NCBI RefSeq assembly: GCF_000482365.1
Contig: NZ_KI535308.1
Span: 12,343 to 76,342 of the forward strand
Origin: Porphyromonas uenonis DSM 23387 = JCM 13868
GTDB taxonomy: Bacteria > Bacteroidota > Bacteroidia > Bacteroidales > Porphyromonadaceae
Length of the DNA stretch: 64,000 nucleotides
Reading direction: 5' to 3'
Positions 43,016 to 51,428 of the stretch are shown one piece after another; the first letter of the stretch is position 1, and every line of letters begins with the position of its first letter. The notes beneath the pieces were generated by a model that was not told where the DNA came from, searched no databases, and was given only the letters and a program-made list of their open reading frames with translations. The position numbers were made by a program, and so were the translations under genes.

Positions 43016-45529
43016 TTATATGTCCTTTTTACGTTGTGCTTGAGCCATCTGGCGAATAGCTAACTCAATGTTTCCTCCGAGCTGTTCTGCAAGTCGCTGG
43101 ACGGCTACTTTTTCTGTTGCTTCGGTTGTATAGGCGTAGTACTCCTCTAAGCTCACCTCTGTTGCATAGACGGCACTCACCATACCTCCTAAACCAAACC
43201 AAACCTCTTTGTAGAGACGGTTGGGATCGTTGTTCTGATTGATGGAGAGGATTTGCTCTTTCTCCTTATTGGTCAAGCCTAACGCATCTTGGATAGCGTC
43301 AAACTTGTTCATATACTTGCGCTGGTCAAGCAGTATCTTACAGTCGGAGTTGTTAATGATACTCTCACGCACGATTGGAGAGCGCAGAATATCATCAGGG
43401 TCTTGGGTTACCACAACTGCCTCTCCAAAGTGCTTACGCACGGTCTTGTAGAGGTACTTGATGAACTCAGCCATATTAGCACTGGAGATAGCTTTCCAAG
43501 CCTCCTCAATCACGATCATTTTGCGCTCGTCCTTCAGGCGACGCATCTTGTTGATGAAACTCTCCATAATGATGATGGTCACCACTGGGAAGAGGATCTT
43601 GTTATCCTTGATAGCGTCAATCTCAAAGACGACGAATCGCTTGCTCAGCAGGTCGATGTTGTCTGTTGAGTTGAGTAGGTAGTCGTACTCGCCACCTCGA
43701 TAGTAGTGCTTGAGTGTGGTCAAGAGGTTGTCGATGTTGAAGTCCTCCCTTGTTACCTTTATTTCCCTACTGAGCAGATCTTGACGATACTCGTCAAGCA
43801 TAAATTCGTAGTAGGTGTTGAAGCTGGGGACGATAGATCGATCCTCGGTAATCTTATTGATATAAGCTCCAATGGAGGCGAACAGCTCGCTGACCTCAGT
43901 CTTAGTCACTTTCTCATCTCCTGACTTCCACAAGGTGAGGATAAGGGTCGCCAAGCTCTCTTTCTTTTCTATATCGAAGACGTAGTCGTCGGTATAGAAG
44001 GGGTTGAAAGCAATGGGTGTCTCCTCTGTATAGGTATAGTAGATCCCATCCTCACCTTTGGTCTTGGCATGGATAAACTGACACAAGCCCTCGTAAGAGT
44101 TCCCTGTATCAATCAACAGTATGTGCGTTCCCTGCTCATAATACTGACGTACCATATGGTTACAGAAGAAAGACTTACCACTACCCGAAGGCCCCAAGAT
44201 GAACTTGTTGCGGTTAGTGGTGATACCTTTCTTCATCGGCAGGTCGCTGATGTCTACGTGTATGGGTTTGCCCGACAAACGATCACACATCTTGATACCA
44301 AAGGGCGAGAGACTGTCCTTATAGTTGGTCTCGCCTGAGAATAGGCACAGCGCTGGCGGTATGAACGTCCAGTAGCTCTCCTCAGAGGGGAAATCACCTG
44401 CATTGCCAGGCATACCAGCCCAGTAAAGTGTGGCTGTGTCCACCGTATTGTGCCGTGGGGTGCAATCCATCGATGAGATAGCACTACCCACCATATTCTT
44501 GATGTCGGTCATCTCTCGCTCATTGTCACTCCAAGCCAAGACATTAAAGTGCGCTCGTATGGGGCTTATGCCCAGAGTTACCGATGTGTTGAGATAATCG
44601 TGTATCCACTCCTCATTGATAGCGTTAGCTCGTGAATAACGAGCTAGTGAGTGCATATTGCGGGCGGTACTTTCAAAGCGTTTTTTTGCCTCCTCACCAT
44701 CTGGTATGAAGAGGTACTGGTTGTAAATGTGATTGCAAGAGAGAAGGAGACCTACGGGACTACTAAAGGACAAGCGACAACTACTCTTGTCGGTCGATAA
44801 TTTCTCATAAGCCCTATCAGTACTTACACTGGTTGGTAAGTCCTCTGTGCTAGAGAGGGTGTGCAGACAGAGCATCTTGTCGCCTATCCGCACCTCTTTA
44901 GCACGTAGTGACAAGTCCTCTAGCGAGGCGGACTTGTCGCGCTCTAAGCTTAGATAGCGGTCTAAAAGACCTCGCTCATTATCCTTGCCTAGAAGCTCCT
45001 CCTCGGTGAGGCGGGCGATGCTAAACAAGCCTGAATCGTTGACAATGCGCTCAAACTGGTCTACAGCGTCTAAGAACGCACTGATACCCTCCTTGTCAGT
45101 CATCTCCTTTGGCACTAGTCGACCCTGCACAAGACTGGAGAAGTCGCTCTTCTGCGCCATACGCTGACGGGTTGTCTTGGTCAGGTAGAGATAACAGTCG
45201 TGATTGAGATAGGGACGCTCATTGAAGTGTCGCTCACTAGAACGGTCTAGAAAGCTCATCTGAGCGTCGCCTAGATGCTCAGCACGATAGGTCTCTGTCG
45301 TATACCAATCCTGCTTATGCACGATGCTATAGACGGGCAAGACCTTGATAGCCTTGCTCCAAGTACTATGTATTTGCTCATACTCCTCTTCTGTGATGGT
45401 GAAGAGTTCGGGCAGCTCCACCTTAAAGGCGACCGTCAGGTCGGCCTCCTTAGAGATGATGCAACCGTTCTCCACCGCAAGGAGCGGGAAGAGCCTCTCT
45501 AGAGTTCTTACTTTCGCAGTGTTGCGCAT
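43016..45529 (-). CDS. traG: Conjugation system ATPase TraG (VirB4 type)
   Basis: 837 residues. TraG of Bacteroidales CTns is the VirB4-like ATPase that energises the mating channel (the VirD4 coupling protein is separate, see mobC). Walker A FILGPSGSGKSFFCNHM at ~443-459; Walker B-like MIVIEEAWKAI at ~671-681; further RKHFGEAVVVTQDPDDIL at ~698-715. The N-terminal half matches the CagE/TrbE_VirB4 region. Its start overlaps the traF end by 22 bp. Confidence 0.95.
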   Translation of the reverse strand: MRNTAKVRTLERLFPLLAVENGCIISKEADLTVAFKVELPELFTITEEEYEQIHSTWSKAIKVLPVYSIVHKQDWYTTETYRAEHLGDAQMSFLDRSSERHFNERPYLNHDCYLYLTKTTRQRMAQKSDFSSLVQGRLVPKEMTDKEGISAFLDAVDQFERIVNDSGLFSIARLTEEELLGKDNERGLLDRYLSLERDKSASLEDLSLRAKEVRIGDKMLCLHTLSSTEDLPTSVSTDRAYEKLSTDKSSCRLSFSSPVGLLLSCNHIYNQYLFIPDGEEAKKRFESTARNMHSLARYSRANAINEEWIHDYLNTSVTLGISPIRAHFNVLAWSDNEREMTDIKNMVGSAISSMDCTPRHNTVDTATLYWAGMPGNAGDFPSEESYWTFIPPALCLFSGETNYKDSLSPFGIKMCDRLSGKPIHVDISDLPMKKGITTNRNKFILGPSGSGKSFFCNHMVRQYYEQGTHILLIDTGNSYEGLCQFIHAKTKGEDGIYYTYTEETPIAFNPFYTDDYVFDIEKKESLATLILTLWKSGDEKVTKTEVSELFASIGAYINKITEDRSIVPSFNTYYEFMLDEYRQDLLSREIKVTREDFNIDNLLTTLKHYYRGGEYDYLLNSTDNIDLLSKRFVVFEIDAIKDNKILFPVVTIIIMESFINKMRRLKDERKMIVIEEAWKAISSANMAEFIKYLYKTVRKHFGEAVVVTQDPDDILRSPIVRESIINNSDCKILLDQRKYMNKFDAIQDALGLTNKEKEQILSINQNNDPNRLYKEVWFGLGGMVSAVYATEVSLEEYYAYTTEATEKVAVQRLAEQLGGNIELAIRQMAQAQRKKDI

Positions 45530-45831
45530 CTGAGCAAACTTCTAACTGTACGACGATGGATTAGGTAGTCGGGGTGCTTGGCAATCGCTCGGAGCTTCAT
45601 CAAGCCGTGAGTGCCATACTTTTTATTCATCTTGAATACTGTATAGACCAAGACTGTCGCTAGTAGAGCTGAGATACCTACCATAAGCACAGACGGTACG
45701 CCAACGATGTTAAGGACAACAGCCACGAGGAAGACTCCTCCCAAGCCACACGCAAAAATGACGAGGTACTGAGACTTGAGCCCCTTGAACTCAATGGAAG
45801 CTCCAATGCCCTTATTGACTTCGTAGGTCAT
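45508..45831 (-). CDS. traF: Conjugative transfer protein TraF (DUF4133)
   Basis: 107 residues from the ATG at 45831; a longer frame upstream overlaps traE and lacks family sequence. The start YEVNKGIGASIEFKGLKSQY is the DUF4133 hallmark, followed by two membrane helices (~23-43 and 47-67) and a basic tail (RAIAKHPDYLIHRRTVRSLL). It is comparable to VirB3. Its ATG overlaps the traE stop as ATGA, and its end overlaps traG, so traE-F-G are translationally coupled. Confidence 0.93.
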   Translation of the reverse strand: MTYEVNKGIGASIEFKGLKSQYLVIFACGLGGVFLVAVVLNIVGVPSVLMVGISALLATVLVYTVFKMNKKYGTHGLMKLRAIAKHPDYLIHRRTVRSLLRCATLRK

Positions 45832-46166
45832 AGGAAAAAAGCTCGCAAGACGGTAGCTGAGATAACAAGGAAGATACAGGCTCCAAACCACGAAGCAGCG
45901 GTCTTGCCCGTGTCGGGGTCTCCTTGACTAAACTTTTGATATACTTTGATGGCTCCAATTAGACCAACGACAGCTCCGACAACATAAATGAGGGTCACTA
46001 ACGGATCAAAGTATTGGGTCAACGCATCTGAGGCTTGCTTGAAGGCTGCGACTCCCGATGTCGCGGACTTTTGGGCTGATAAAACAGAGCTGGTGAGTAT
46101 ATAGAGCATTGGTGCTAAAAAGACCTTGACAGCTCTTGAGGGGCAAGATATAATGTTTCGTTTCAT
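45828..46166 (-). CDS. traE: Conjugative transfer protein TraE (DUF4134)
   Basis: 112 residues from the ATG at 46166. It has an N-terminal signal-like helix (KVFLAPMLYILTSSVLSAQ), then LTQYFDPLVTLIYVVGAVVG (~48-67) and GACIFLVISATVLRAFFL at the C-terminus, with GDPDTGKTAASWFG between them. This is DUF4134, a VirB2-like pilin-type small membrane protein of Bacteroidales conjugative elements. Confidence 0.93.
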   Translation of the reverse strand: MKRNIISCPSRAVKVFLAPMLYILTSSVLSAQKSATSGVAAFKQASDALTQYFDPLVTLIYVVGAVVGLIGAIKVYQKFSQGDPDTGKTAASWFGACIFLVISATVLRAFFL

Positions 46167-46182
46167 GAGTACTGGATTTATA

Positions 46183-46689
46183 TTAAGCAGGATAACTTGA
46201 CAACTGGCTGAGAGCTGCATTGACGGCTTGTTGTTTCTCAGACACCCCATCTAGCTTGTCCGACCTCCAGTTCTTTTGTTCTGATGGAGACATCGATGGA
46301 TAGCGGTCAAGCTCATCGGTGCTAAATTCATTAGCACTTGATGGCGAGCGGTCGTAGCTATTCTCTAAAGGAGAGGAGGGGGACGTAATACCTAGCTGAT
46401 CGCCAACTAGCTTCTCGACTTGATGGCGAGAGGCTAGACACTTTTTGTTTGGCTGACGGGGAACATCTGAAAAGTAGATGGAGATGTCTGTGTGGGGCTG
46501 CCCCACAATCTCCATATATCTACCTCTCGTTCGAGAGGTAGACGTACGCAGCGGCTTAGACGGCTTTGGCTGGTCTGCTGTGGGCTTACCAAAACGCTTA
46601 CGAGGGTTTACGTCAGGTAGTCGGAGGCTGACATAAACAACAGCCAAGCCGATAAAGCCTATTATAGCAAGAACAAAAAGCGCATTCAT
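46183..46689 (-). CDS. ICE protein in the traD position, single membrane anchor
   Basis: 168 residues. One N-terminal membrane helix (NALFVLAIIGFIGLAVVYVSL, ~2-22), then a basic, Ser/Pro-rich hydrophilic region (GRYMEIVGQPHTDISIYF in the middle, ~57-74; a Ser/Asp-rich C-terminal half). No family is recognised with confidence. In CTnDOT-like elements the gene directly upstream of traE is traD, and this gene has that place. It lies 4 bp from the DUF3408 gene and 16 bp before traE. Confidence 0.6.
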   Translation of the reverse strand: MNALFVLAIIGFIGLAVVYVSLRLPDVNPRKRFGKPTADQPKPSKPLRTSTSRTRGRYMEIVGQPHTDISIYFSDVPRQPNKKCLASRHQVEKLVGDQLGITSPSSPLENSYDRSPSSANEFSTDELDRYPSMSPSEQKNWRSDKLDGVSEKQQAVNAALSQLSSYPA

Positions 46690-46693
46690 AGCA

Positions 46694-47005
46694 CTAACTA
46701 CTAATACAGTCGGGTATGAGCGGTTGCTTGAGTCGCTTAGAAGTCTCAGTGTTGAGTATATCCTTATACTGAGTCAAGTGACTAAGAAGGATATTCTCCA
46801 CATACCCACCCACGGTGCTTTCACCATCCCCTAGGTAGTTAAGTGTTCGCCTAATCATCAAGTAGACATCTTCATTAAGAGAGACGTTACATTTGCGATT
46901 GGAGAGGGACATACGTACGGGAGGTCGAAAAAATTCCGCAGAGTACTCTGAAAAGTTCTCTAAGGTGACAGTAGAGGTGTCTCTTTGTTCCGAATCTGTA
47001 GACAT
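46694..47005 (-). CDS. DUF3408 protein (TraB/TraC-like)
   Basis: 103 residues. The C-terminal ~65 residues fit DUF3408, a ribbon-helix-helix-like domain that recurs in Bacteroidales conjugative elements: NVSLNEDVYLMIRRTLNYLG (~40-59), then STVGGYVENILLSHLTQYKD (~64-83). The N-terminal part is short and acidic. These proteins stand before traE in related elements and may bind DNA in partition or regulation of transfer. That role is inference. Confidence 0.78.
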   Translation of the reverse strand: MSTDSEQRDTSTVTLENFSEYSAEFFRPPVRMSLSNRKCNVSLNEDVYLMIRRTLNYLGDGESTVGGYVENILLSHLTQYKDILNTETSKRLKQPLIPDCISS

Positions 47006-47016
47006 AGCTCGAATGG

Positions 47017-48405
47017 TTAAAGGTTCGCAGAAGACATCATTTCCGTTGCTACTGATAAGGGGAGCTTAGCACGTGCATCAGTACGAATGGGTGTGAGTAG
47101 CTGGTAAGCTAGCTCAGCGTTGTGTTCGTACTTGAGCAGGGCATTAGCATAGTTAAGAATAGCAACAGGATCTTTGGGGTACTGCTCATAAGCAGAACGT
47201 AGATAAGGCACGGGGCTAACACCTTGCTCCATCGCTTGCTCAGCTAGATAGAACAACTCGTTCTGCTTGAGCAGGAGAGGGTTCTTAGCATAGACGCTCG
47301 CTAGCTCGTCCGTACGAAAAGCTCCTACCTCGTAACTCATCGTAAAGGTGGTACGTCGCAACTGTGGATAGTAATCTGCTAGCAGATGTTTGTAGTTGCC
47401 TAGCTGGCACATAGACTTATCTCGCTTGACATCTGTGGGGACATCGTCTATGATGCGCAACACTTGAGACTTGTTGTCAAGAGTACTCTCAGAGACTAGC
47501 TGGCGTAGTCCAGACCAGTCCTCACCTTCACCTGACACCTTGACAGTGGCTACGAGGTTAGGGAAGCGACCCTGAACATAATCATAGAGAGCTTGCGCAC
47601 GATACTCGCTCAAACGCTGATTGTAGTTAGCAGTTCCCTCTGGTGAGGCATAGCCAACAATAGCTAGCGAACTCAGTCGCACTCCCTCCTCTTGCTGAGA
47701 GGCAATGATAAAGCGGTTGAGACGCTCTAGCTCTGCTGAGTTCTCGCTAGTAAAAAGCAACTCGCTAGAATCGTAGGGAAAGCGGACATAGCTGTCAAAG
47801 CTCTTCTTGTACTCTTTGGACTGCTCGTCGGCTGGACGAATAAAGGTATACTCGTAGCGGCCGAAATTGTAAGTGTCTAGATGGACAGGCTCGCTCTGAT
47901 AAGAGACGAGAGCTGAAGGGCAAGAAGCACAACCATAGCGCTGCATATAGAGTCGTAGCTCTCCATTACGCATCCACGGCTCAAAATCAATTTCGTAATG
48001 AGGTGCGATAATATCCCCCTTGCGGGCGTAAATTGACTCCACAGGGCGGTTGACTATTTCATAGACAACACCCTGAGCATTACGTAAGAGCTTGTTGCGC
48101 TGTATCTGCTTATGGCGACGATCGCCTACAACGTAGATGGGTGCGAGCTTTTGCTCTTTCTTACCATCACTAGAACGATAGATAGGATAGATGCAAAGAA
48201 GCTCCTGACTCTTGACCTTGCTGTAAGACGTGAGGTCTACATCTATAGTCAGAGCGTTAAGGTTACGCTGATAGCCAATCTTGTAGTCATGCCGTGATAG
48301 AGAGATTAGAGAGGTCTCTTCCAAAGGATAAGCCTGAGCCGACAAGACAAACAGACTGCCAAACAAGAGCGTGACAAATATAGATATATTACGAAGGTGT
48401 TTCAT
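47017..48405 (-). CDS. DUF3868/OmpA-domain protein
   Basis: 462 residues with signal peptide (FVTLLFGSLFVLSAQA, ~10-25). The N-terminal half matches the DUF3868 type found beside Bacteroidales fimbrial genes. The OmpA-like peptidoglycan-associating domain is at ~205-300 (LLFTSENSAELERLNRFI, LSSLAIVGYASPEGTANYNQ, LSEYRAQALYDYV). The last ~80 residues are TPR-like (YLRSAYEQYPKDPVAILNYA). It probably forms an outer-membrane/periplasmic scaffold with the DUF3575 protein encoded 23 bp upstream. No major fimbrial subunit gene is visible in the window. Confidence 0.82.
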   Translation of the reverse strand: MKHLRNISIFVTLLFGSLFVLSAQAYPLEETSLISLSRHDYKIGYQRNLNALTIDVDLTSYSKVKSQELLCIYPIYRSSDGKKEQKLAPIYVVGDRRHKQIQRNKLLRNAQGVVYEIVNRPVESIYARKGDIIAPHYEIDFEPWMRNGELRLYMQRYGCASCPSALVSYQSEPVHLDTYNFGRYEYTFIRPADEQSKEYKKSFDSYVRFPYDSSELLFTSENSAELERLNRFIIASQQEEGVRLSSLAIVGYASPEGTANYNQRLSEYRAQALYDYVQGRFPNLVATVKVSGEGEDWSGLRQLVSESTLDNKSQVLRIIDDVPTDVKRDKSMCQLGNYKHLLADYYPQLRRTTFTMSYEVGAFRTDELASVYAKNPLLLKQNELFYLAEQAMEQGVSPVPYLRSAYEQYPKDPVAILNYANALLKYEHNAELAYQLLTPIRTDARAKLPLSVATEMMSSANL

Positions 48406-48428
48406 TGTTGTTCTGATTGATAGAGAGG

Positions 48429-49013
48429 TTACTTGAAGAAGAAGATGTAAGATAGCGTGGCTTTAGTCGGGCCAACATAATTGGCTGAAGCCTCGCTATT
48501 CTTATAGCCACACGCTGTACACTTGTTGTAGTCGACACGAGCATAACCTCCACCAACAGACAACTCAATAGAAGAGCGGGGAGATAAGACCCACTGATAA
48601 CCGACACTGAGACCTCCTCCATAAAACCATCCGATATATCGCTGGTTCTTCATTATGGCGTTCTTGTTCTCTAACACAAAGGGGATATTAACGTGTCCTA
48701 TACGAAACTGTCCTCCAAGAGCGTGTAACCCAAAGAAGAGTCCATTGAAGGATTCGCACGTCCAGTAGCGAACCTCACTTTGTGCTAGCCAGTGAGACCA
48801 TTCAGGCAAACGGTCTTGCTTGCGAAAAACAAAGGTGTTGTTGCTGTACTGAGTGTCCAGCGTTATTCGATCTCCCAAGGAAAACTCTATCCCTAAGTTA
48901 GGAGCTAGTAGCGCATCATAAGCAAAGTTGTGCTTGATGGCGATTTTCTGTGCGTGCGAGATGCCGATCGTTGCAAAGCACAGAAGCAGTAAAGTGATAA
49001 TCTTTCGTCTCAT
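48429..49013 (-). CDS. DUF3575 outer-membrane protein
   Basis: 194 residues with a signal peptide (IITLLLLCFATIGISHAQ). The mature part is barrel-like: KHNFAYDALLAPNLGIEFSL (~27-46), GGQFRIGHVNIPF, GWFYGGGLSVGYQWVLSPRS (~128-147), ending ATLSYIFFFK. DUF3575 proteins regularly accompany DUF3868 proteins in Mfa/FimA-like fimbrial loci of Bacteroidales. It is the first gene of the tra operon, about 130 nt downstream of the promoter with the shared 49-bp box. Confidence 0.85.
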   Translation of the reverse strand: MRRKIITLLLLCFATIGISHAQKIAIKHNFAYDALLAPNLGIEFSLGDRITLDTQYSNNTFVFRKQDRLPEWSHWLAQSEVRYWTCESFNGLFFGLHALGGQFRIGHVNIPFVLENKNAIMKNQRYIGWFYGGGLSVGYQWVLSPRSSIELSVGGGYARVDYNKCTACGYKNSEASANYVGPTKATLSYIFFFK

Positions 49014-49146
49014 TTATTATAGGGTTGATTACTTGCTGAGAAAAGAAACAGTGTAGAAAAGACGAGCAACGGCATAACCAAAACAATGCGATGAAGAAGA
49101 TGAAGAGATTTCCACCGAAGGGTCTTTTCCACCTCTGTTTCTAGTG

Positions 49147-49175
49147 CAAAGGTTCAAAGATCGGTGAGCTTTTTC
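49147..49175 (-). promoter_or_regulatory. Promoter of the tra operon
   Basis: On the minus strand, TTGA (abutting the box) is followed by 19 bp and AACCTTTG (plus-strand 49147-49154), a fair -7 element. It is oriented toward DUF3575 and the tra genes. Confidence 0.65.
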
Positions 49176-49224
49176 AAGGGACGAGTAAATTGCGGTAAGT
49201 TGCGGTAAATCTTAGTAAGTCTAA
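49176..49224 (-). promoter_or_regulatory. 49-bp regulatory box, copy 1 (tra operon)
   Basis: These 49 bp are identical to 62750-62798. They contain two tandem TTGCGGTAA motifs plus TTAGTAAG. The box ends exactly 21 bp upstream of the -7 element of the tra promoter, the same distance as at the other copy. It is a likely binding site for an activator shared by both ICE operons. Confidence 0.85.
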
Positions 49225-49251
49225 CCACTAGATTCTTACAAACAATGCCCC

Positions 49252-49259
49252 TACCTTTG
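49252..49259 (+). promoter_or_regulatory. Candidate -7 element for the mob operon
   Basis: TACCTTTG followed by C on the plus strand, divergent from the tra promoter. The predicted transcript would cross the 49.26-49.8 kb structured segment before mobA. Confidence 0.5.
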
Positions 49260-49808
49260 CAATGCAACAAGCAATCAAGAGCAAACTTTCGCTCAAACAA
49301 ACGAGCAAACACAACTAAAAAAACAACAGCACACTCTCACTTGATTATAAACAATCACTTTAAACCACACAAAAAGGATAGAGACGAAACGACTTTACCC
49401 ACAAAGCGAACCACTCGGACAAGCGAATAGAACAAAAGAGAACACACAACGGGAAACGAAAAATCGAATGGAAAGCACAACACAACAAATAAACAGCACG
49501 GCAACAGCACACCCGCACTCTTGCACAGCAAGGCGGAAAAACAGAGCCAAAAGCGGAGCTCTTTTTAACAAGCTGAAGACTAACGAATGAAACAAAACGA
49601 AAACGGAGAGAACCACACCCCGTTGGACTTTGTCCGACAAGGGGTGGCTATAAAACGGAAAATGGGCAAGAAGTGTTTTTGTCGGACAAGGGAAATTTGC
49701 TCCGCAAAATTTCGCCTCCAAAAACACCTTGCCCTCACGGGAATCCAGCTCCAAAGTCGCATCTAGAAACAGATTAAAAAAAACAACTAAGAACAAACTG
49801 TCAAGCAA
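49260..49808. other. Gene-free structured segment, candidate oriT / mob leader
   Basis: About 550 bp without a supported gene between divergent tra and mob operons. The first 300 bp are strongly A/C-rich on the plus strand. Then come two hairpins: 49613-49647 (CCCCGTTGG/CCGACAAGGGG type, containing the palindrome TTGTCCGACAA) and 49664-49734 (GTGTTTTTG pairs with CAAAAACAC, with GGGCAAG/CTTGCCC at the base and a nested AAATTTTGC pair). A position just before the relaxase genes is where oriT is expected. Confidence 0.55.
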
Positions 49809-50225
49809 ATGAACGAGGAGGGAAAAACAAAAACTCTCCCCAGCAAGTGGAATCGCTGGGACGTTAGGTTATCAAACCCTGAAGATCAAATAAGAGTTAT
49901 TGAATCTTTTAAGCGGTCAGGGTGCGACACAAAGTCGGACTTTGTCCGAAAAATGATACTTAGAGAAGACTTTCGGGTAGTCAAAACCAACGGAGACCTT
50001 ATTAAGTTCACCACAAAACTGACAGATTTCATTTTTGCGGTGAACAAAATTGGAGTGTTATACAACCAAGCCGTCAGGGCGATGAACAAATATCACTCAG
50101 AGGAAAAAGCTGAACAGTTGCTAAACAACGTGAGCAACCAACAGATGGAGCTTATGGATAAGCTCCTCGAAGTCATTAACCTTACAAAGGAACTGAAAGA
50201 TGATTGTCAAAGTGAAGTCCCCTAA
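49809..50225 (+). CDS. mobA: Mobilisation protein MobA (relaxosome accessory)
   Basis: 138 residues. The N-terminal region NRWDVRLSNPEDQIRVIESF and CDTKSDFVRKMIL (~15-55) fits a ribbon-helix-helix DNA-binding fold as in MobA/MobC relaxosome proteins of Bacteroidales elements. The C-terminal part is helical with an IGVLYNQAVRAMNKYH motif (~81-96) typical of MobC-like proteins. It overlaps mobB by 26 bp. It is expected to bind oriT and help the relaxase. Confidence 0.87.
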   Translation: MNEEGKTKTLPSKWNRWDVRLSNPEDQIRVIESFKRSGCDTKSDFVRKMILREDFRVVKTNGDLIKFTTKLTDFIFAVNKIGVLYNQAVRAMNKYHSEEKAEQLLNNVSNQQMELMDKLLEVINLTKELKDDCQSEVP

Positions 50226-51408
50226 GTCCCTATTAAGGGTCTTAACCTACAACCTTAATAAGGTGGAACGTGGTGTTGGGGCGGTTCTTTATACCCAAGG
50301 GGTATACAATTCTATGGGACAGGTGCCGTCTCCTCAGGCTATCTACGAGGATATGATGATGCAGATACCCTCTAAAACGAGGGTGAAGAACATCGCTTTT
50401 TCTTGCTCGCTCAATCCTGACCCCTCGGAGACGCTATCTGATGAACAATATGTGCAGATAGCTCAAGAGTTTATGGAACGTATGGGATATGGTAGCCAAC
50501 CTTTTGTTGTGGTCAAGCACTGGGATATTGCTCGACAACATATCCACATAGTATCTACGAGAGCAGATAAGCTGGGCAAAAAAATCTCAGACAAGCACGA
50601 AGGACGAAAAGCTCGCAAGGTCGTTGACGCTCTAGAGCGCAAATACAACCTTAAGCTAACAAAGCCTGACAAGGAAAAGACAGCAAAAAAGAAGCCTGTG
50701 GAACTAAAACAGGCAAAACCTATCAATGTCAAAGAGGGCAATGTTACAGAACAAGTATACAATGTGGCTCGACAAGTGGTGCAGAAAGGAGCTTTTACCT
50801 CTATTGGAGGTCTAAACGCTTTACTGGCTCCCTATAACTTGTCGGCTAAGTTCACCAAGTCCGAACGTAAAGGCAAGCAATACGACGGCATTGTGTACAT
50901 ACCTATGGAAGAAGGGAAGCCCGTGGCTCCCCCAATACCCTCTAAAGATTTAGGAAGAGGTGTAGGATATACAGCGGTCAAAACGGCTATGTACAAGTCG
51001 GGTAAGAAGTGCCAAGAGAAGGCGGAAGAGATGAGAGCTATTATCGCTAGCGTGATGATTACACGGCCAAAGACACTGGAAGAGTTTACAGACAAGCTCA
51101 AAGAAAATGGACTGGAACTAATGGCTAAGCGCAACGAGAATGGACGTATCTATGGGGCTACCTATGTGGACAGAAACGATATGGTTGCTATTAGCGGGTC
51201 AAAACTGGGTAGTGATTTTTCAGCTAACACGCTCAATGAACTATTCGGAACCACTCAAGAGAGCAATACAGACAGAGAAAAACAGACCGAGAGAACTCAG
51301 AGACGGAGGTACAGCTCGTCATCGCACCGACCAAATATAAGCGGGGAGGACTGGAAGGAGATAAGCTGGCAGAAGTACCTGAGACGCAAATACAACAAAA
51401 TCAAATAA
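50200..51408 (+). CDS. mobB: Relaxase MobB
   Basis: 402 residues of the relaxase/mobilisation nuclease family (PF03432). The N-terminal catalytic region shows LRVLTYNLNKVERGVGAVLY (~12-31, containing the candidate nicking Tyr) and the metal-binding His motif QHIHIVSTR (~110-118). The KHEGRKARKVVDALERKYNL segment (~129-148) is also typical. The C-terminal half is basic and of low complexity near the end (QRRRYSSSSHRP). It nicks oriT and pilots the strand to the recipient. Neighbours mobA and mobC form the standard triad. Confidence 0.93.
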   Translation: MIVKVKSPKSLLRVLTYNLNKVERGVGAVLYTQGVYNSMGQVPSPQAIYEDMMMQIPSKTRVKNIAFSCSLNPDPSETLSDEQYVQIAQEFMERMGYGSQPFVVVKHWDIARQHIHIVSTRADKLGKKISDKHEGRKARKVVDALERKYNLKLTKPDKEKTAKKKPVELKQAKPINVKEGNVTEQVYNVARQVVQKGAFTSIGGLNALLAPYNLSAKFTKSERKGKQYDGIVYIPMEEGKPVAPPIPSKDLGRGVGYTAVKTAMYKSGKKCQEKAEEMRAIIASVMITRPKTLEEFTDKLKENGLELMAKRNENGRIYGATYVDRNDMVAISGSKLGSDFSANTLNELFGTTQESNTDREKQTERTQRRRYSSSSHRPNISGEDWKEISWQKYLRRKYNKIK

Positions 51409-51428
51409 CAAATAGAACAACAAGAAAT

